From DATJPY01 sp035506135 (GTDB lineage Bacteria; Myxococcota_A; UBA9160; PR03): a stretch of DNA of 9,419 bases. Below the pieces are notes generated by a model that was not told the origin of the DNA, ran no database searches, and saw only the letters and a program-made list of their open reading frames with translations. The stretch spans positions 1 to 9,419 of the forward strand of contig DATJPY010000012.1 in the NCBI GenBank assembly GCA_035506135.1, in the 5' to 3' direction. Made by a program: the position numbers and the translations under genes. Positions within the stretch are counted from its first letter, which is position 1. Each line of letters opens with the position of its first letter. Of this stretch, positions 7,300 through 9,419 are shown one piece after another.

Positions 7300-7782
7300 T
7301 TGGGGGGAGGGACTGTCGGCAGGGTCTGCGGATTCCTCGTGCTTCGCCGCCCCGACTTCGCGTACGACGCAACCGGAGGCTTGATCGGATATTCGCGGCC
7401 GCGCTGCGTGGGAGACCTCTACTACGGCGGCGTCGACCGTCTGGCTTGGTTCGACCTCAACGAAGCCCACGCTCGCGGCATCTTGCCTCCAGAAATCCAA
7501 GCGCTGAGGACTGAGATCTACGAGCGGAATACGAACTGGAATGTCCTGCTCTCGCAAGACTATGCGAAGGCAAGTCGGCTCCTGGCTCATTCGAACGCGT
7601 CCGCCGCTCGAAACGAACTCTGCGCCGTCTCTTCGAACAAGCTCGCCGCGACGAAGGGTGTTGTCGACTCTCCACCCAGGGTGGAATGGCTGGGCCTTGA
7701 CCTCTTCGTTGGCGGCTATGGCTCGATGCGAACATCGCGACAATCAAGATCCGGGTCCGACGATCGTTGTGACCGCATCTGA
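7300..7782 (+). CDS. Hypothetical protein, probably 3'-truncated
   Basis: I do not recognise this family with confidence. The frame encodes 160 residues from a TTG at 7300, preceded by GGAGGGG at 7290-7296, the only good ribosome site nearby; a GTG at 7339 is an alternative. Residues 20-144 look protein-like, with a balanced composition and Trp/Tyr-rich segments such as A-W-F-D-L-N-E, G-I-L-P-P-E-I-Q and E-W-L-G-L-D-L-F-V-G-G-Y-G-S-M-R. No signal peptide or membrane segment is visible. From about residue 145 the character changes to a polar Ser/Arg/Asp tail, and this tail lies over the hairpin in front of the transposase gene. The natural C-terminus may therefore have been replaced by an insertion. 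Base composition is lower in GC than the genes to the left, consistent with foreign origin or decay. The opposite strand is also open here, but its translation looks less natural. Confidence 0.5.
   Translation: MGGGTVGRVCGFLVLRRPDFAYDATGGLIGYSRPRCVGDLYYGGVDRLAWFDLNEAHARGILPPEIQALRTEIYERNTNWNVLLSQDYAKASRLLAHSNASAARNELCAVSSNKLAATKGVVDSPPRVEWLGLDLFVGGYGSMRTSRQSRSGSDDRCDRI
7754..7774. repeat. Imperfect hairpin upstream of the transposase gene
   Basis: GGTC pairs with GACC, then after a bulged T there is a second 4-bp stem (CGAC with GTTG, including one G-T pair) closing a GATC loop. A stem with a bulge and a short loop is REP-like. It lies 22 nt before the transposase ATG and inside the odd tail of the preceding reading frame. 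Confidence 0.4.
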
Positions 7783-7796
7783 CACATCACGCTGTC

Positions 7797-8498
7797 ATGA
7801 TGCTCTCGATGACGAAACGGCCTCGACAGCTGCAGCTCGAATTGAGGCGACAGCCGCGATGGGGCGGATCGCGACCCGGCTCAGGCCGCAAGCCGGGACC
7901 GATTCGCCGCGATCCCCATCGACGTCGCCCTACCCTCGCGGCACGCCACCCGTGTCATGTGACCCTAAAGGTGCGGAGGGACGTCCCCTCTCTCCGCTCG
8001 GTGCGTCTCGTGCGGCAGCTCGAGCGCAGCTTCCGCGCGGCGCGCGAACGCGGCCGCTTCCGGCTGGTCCATTACTCGATCCAGGGCAACCACCTCCACA
8101 TGATCGTCGAGGCGACGAGCAGCTGGGATCTGGCAAGCGGCATGAAGTCCATCGGCGCGCGAGTCGCCCGCGCAGTCAACCGCGTCTTCGAGCACAGAGG
8201 TCCTGTTCTCGCCGACCGCTTCCACGCGCGCATCCTGCGCACGCCGCGCGAGGTGAGGAACGCGCTGGCCTACGTGCTGCTCAACGCGCGGCGCCACCTC
8301 TTCAAGGCCGGACGCCCGGTCCCTCGAACCGGGCGCATGGATCCCGCCTCTTCGGCCCGCTGGTTCGACGGCTGGCGCGTAGCGCTCCGCCGGGAGCACG
8401 ACCCGCCGGCGGTCGCCAGGGCGCGCACATGGCTGCTTCGAATCGGGTGGCGGAGGGTGGCTCTGCTCGACGCATCCGAGGTACCGGGCAGGCGGTAG
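7797..8498 (+). CDS. REP-associated tyrosine transposase (Y1_Tnp/HUH family)
   Basis: A 233-residue single-strand DNA transposase of the Y1_Tnp (IS200-like) fold. The HUH metal site is N-H-L-H-M at 98-102 (H99, H101), preceded by V-H-Y-S-I-Q-G. The likely nucleophilic tyrosine is Y159 in A-L-A-Y-V-L-L-N. The N-terminus (9-35) is Arg/Gly-rich, with G-G-S-R-P-G-S-G-R-K-P-G, as in many proteins of this family from high-GC bacteria. The C-terminal A-R-T-W-L-L-R-I-G-W-R-R region also looks family-typical, so the gene seems full length and potentially active. Three ATGs compete (7797, 7800, 7809) without a Shine-Dalgarno; the third would begin M-T-K-R-P-R-Q-L and may be the true start. Small hairpins sit outside both gene ends. 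Such proteins process REP/REPIN-type palindromes and usually occur as one settled copy rather than as multiplying insertion sequences. It converges on the secreted-protein gene at 8556. Confidence 0.88.
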   Translation: MMLSMTKRPRQLQLELRRQPRWGGSRPGSGRKPGPIRRDPHRRRPTLAARHPCHVTLKVRRDVPSLRSVRLVRQLERSFRAARERGRFRLVHYSIQGNHLHMIVEATSSWDLASGMKSIGARVARAVNRVFEHRGPVLADRFHARILRTPREVRNALAYVLLNARRHLFKAGRPVPRTGRMDPASSARWFDGWRVALRREHDPPAVARARTWLLRIGWRRVALLDASEVPGRR

Positions 8499-8499
8499 C

Positions 8500-8517
8500 G
8501 ACCGTTACGGACGGGTC
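8500..8517. repeat. Imperfect hairpin just after the transposase stop
   Basis: GACC pairs with GGTC and, past one bulged G, GT pairs with AC around a 5-nt loop. It begins one base after the transposase stop and mirrors the bulged design of the upstream hairpin, although loop and arm order differ. There is no following T-run, so it is not a convincing terminator. Confidence 0.3.
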
Positions 8518-8555
8518 TCCGAGAGGCGGGAGCCGCGCCGACCTCTTCATCCTAC

Positions 8556-9320
8556 CTACCCTCTTCCAGCTAGACGGCACCGGACTCGAACTCGTCGTGC
8601 CACCACGAGGATCGCGACGCAAGCGAGCTCGCCGAGGTCGGACTCCGCCTCGGGCGCTGCTGCTAGCCTCAGCGTGCCAATCCGCTGCGGCTGCGCTTCA
8701 GCGAGGCAGGTCAATTCGCCATAGGAATCTTGCACGCAATCCGAGGTCTGGATCTGAACCAGGAGAGTCAGATCGAGACGGTCTGGCAGATAGCCGGACG
8801 TTGCGGTCCATTCGATCGATCTCGACCCGTCTGGATCCGAGGTAATCGAGGTGGTGTGCAGCAGCTCCTCGGTGTCGCTGACGGGCTCGACCCAGCGGTC
8901 GATCTCGGCCCAGAGCGACGTTTCTGAATCCGAGGTGATCGGCCAACTGGTCTGCTGGACCGATCCTTCCGGCGGATCCAAGCGGTGATCGCCTACCCAC
9001 TGTGGCGGTGAGACCCAGGATCCTTCGGCAGAGGTGATCGTGAGAGACTCGATGGAGGCGATCCAGAACCCGATTTGTCGACAGGGCGATGGTTCTCGCA
9101 GTGCGAGTCCTCCCGACACGTCGACCGGATCAGCGCCATCGAGCGCGAGCCGTGAATCCCCCGTCAACGAGTAGGAGGTTCGCTGCGGCGTCCAGTCGCC
9201 GCCGATGAAGCACACATCGGCGAACGCCCGGCAGGAGACTCCGAGACCCAGCGCCAGGAGCAGGGACCAGAGCGCAACACAGCCGCGGTGGAAGTGCCAG
9301 CCCATGTGCCATTGTCTCAT
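8556..9320 (-). CDS. Secreted protein with signal peptide and PEP-CTERM-like tail
   Basis: I recognise no catalytic family in this 254-residue protein. The N-terminus is a signal peptide: a basic start, a hydrophobic core around 14-28 (V-A-L-W-S-L-L-L-A-L-G-L-G) and a likely type I cleavage after A-F-A at 34. C30 makes a weak lipobox, so a lipoprotein is possible but less likely. The mature part is Ser/Thr/Asp/Trp-rich with several cysteines (C37, C80, C195, C205), which suggests beta-sheet and disulfides outside the cytoplasm. The end reads P-E-A-E-S (223-227), a short hydrophobic run (about 229-240) and R-R-V-R-V-R (242-247). That is the order of an exosortase-recognised PEP-CTERM signal, though E231 inside the hydrophobic run and P-E-A instead of P-E-P make it degenerate. 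Start: ATG at 9318-9320; M6 (9303-9305) is an alternative, neither with a clear ribosome site. It follows a regulator gene by 36 nt on the same strand. Confidence 0.75.
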   Translation of the reverse strand: MRQWHMGWHFHRGCVALWSLLLALGLGVSCRAFADVCFIGGDWTPQRTSYSLTGDSRLALDGADPVDVSGGLALREPSPCRQIGFWIASIESLTITSAEGSWVSPPQWVGDHRLDPPEGSVQQTSWPITSDSETSLWAEIDRWVEPVSDTEELLHTTSITSDPDGSRSIEWTATSGYLPDRLDLTLLVQIQTSDCVQDSYGELTCLAEAQPQRIGTLRLAAAPEAESDLGELACVAILVVARRVRVRCRLAGRG

Positions 9321-9356
9321 GGACGGACCCGACGAGTCCAGCGACCGCGCCGCGCT

Positions 9357-9419
9357 TCAGGCCTCTTCCAGCCCGCACTCCCGGATCTTCTGCAGCAGCG
9401 TCTTGTAGCTGACGCCGAG
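9357..9419 (-). CDS. C-terminal end of a Fis-type HTH regulator, probably NtrC-family sigma-54 activator
   Basis: Only the last 20 codons lie in the window, ending in TGA at 9357-9359. The peptide starts L-G-V-S-Y-K-T-L-L-Q-K-I, which matches the recognition helix of the Fis-type helix-turn-helix that closes NtrC-like sigma-54 response regulators. The rest (phosphoreceiver and AAA+ parts, if present) lies beyond the right edge. The frame is fixed by the motif, but the full identity cannot be seen. It could also be another Fis-domain protein, although this exact helix style is typical of NtrC-type activators. It lies 36 nt upstream of the secreted-protein gene, so it might be co-transcribed with it. 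Confidence 0.75.
   Translation of the reverse strand, partial: LGVSYKTLLQKIRECGLEEA

Larger units (their letters stand above)
7741..8520 (+). mobile_element. Putative REP-associated tyrosine transposase unit
   Basis: The transposase gene is bracketed by two small imperfect hairpins, at 7754-7774 and 8500-8517, each close to a gene end and each built on GGTC/GACC arms with a single-base bulge. IS200/IS605-like and REP-associated elements carry subterminal hairpins rather than long inverted repeats, so this layout fits. The composition change and the apparently broken gene on its left support insertion. The limits given are approximate: no target duplication or second copy is available in the window to fix them. 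Confidence 0.35.

Noticed and set aside
7126..7743. 205-codon minus-strand frame across the unknown gene
   Set aside because: It runs into the 3' part of the ACT gene antisense with an Arg/Pro/Ser-rich tail, has no family signature, and the plus frame has more natural composition plus a ribosome site.
7780..7797. TGACA...TGTCA inverted repeat just before the transposase start
   Set aside because: Only 5 bp arms with an 8-nt gap; this can easily arise by chance, so I do not call it an operator or element end.
8518..8555. Possible two-way terminator between the convergent transposase and secreted-protein genes
   Set aside because: Only a 5-bp AGAGG/CCTCT pairing with a long loop and no T-run on either strand.
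7541..8845. 434-codon plus-strand frame overlapping the transposase
   Set aside because: Out of frame with the transposase motifs and rich in Arg/Pro/Ser; it is a shadow frame.

Overview
This is a GC-rich window, strongly biased to G or C at third codon positions over roughly its first 7.3 kb. The gene content suggests a deltaproteobacterium-type organism (Myxococcota or Desulfobacterota-like). The pointers are the sugar-polymer gene set, a REP-associated tyrosine transposase, a secreted protein with a PEP-CTERM-like tail and the end of a sigma-54-type regulator. This assignment is a low-confidence inference; there is no rRNA or other marker here.

Region 1 (1-4878, minus strand) reads, in transcription order, manA (type I phosphomannose isomerase), a 717-residue fusion of a medium-chain dehydrogenase with a Gfo/Idh/MocA oxidoreductase, and a CapK/PaaK-like adenylate-forming ligase that runs off the left edge. 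Gaps of 51 and 25 nt make this a likely operon. Region 2 (4929-7283, plus strand) diverges from manA across a 50-nt gap and encodes a heparinase II/III-family protein followed 9 nt later by a GcvR-like double-ACT protein. Together these look like part of an exopolysaccharide, capsule or O-antigen locus. ManA would feed mannose-6-phosphate into activated-sugar supply, the fused oxidoreductase and the CapK homologue would modify sugar precursors or the polymer, and the heparinase-like lyase would trim or turn over an acidic polymer. The division of labour is inferred; only the protein families are visible.

Region 3 (7284-8517) has more A/T and mixed codon use. It holds an unrecognised 160-codon gene whose 3' end appears broken, then a REP-associated (Y1/HUH) transposase with small hairpins just outside both gene ends. 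This is a likely recent insertion.

Region 4 (8556-9419, minus strand) holds a secreted protein with an N-terminal signal peptide and a degenerate PEP-CTERM-like C-terminus. Upstream of it are the last 20 codons of a regulator with a Fis-type helix-turn-helix, as found at the end of NtrC-family activators.

I found no rRNA, tRNA, CRISPR array or origin, and no gene-free stretch longer than 300 bases. The most unusual items are the transposase with its flanking hairpins and broken neighbour, the zinc-ligand-less oxidoreductase fusion in a heparinase/CapK locus, and the possible exosortase substrate nearby.
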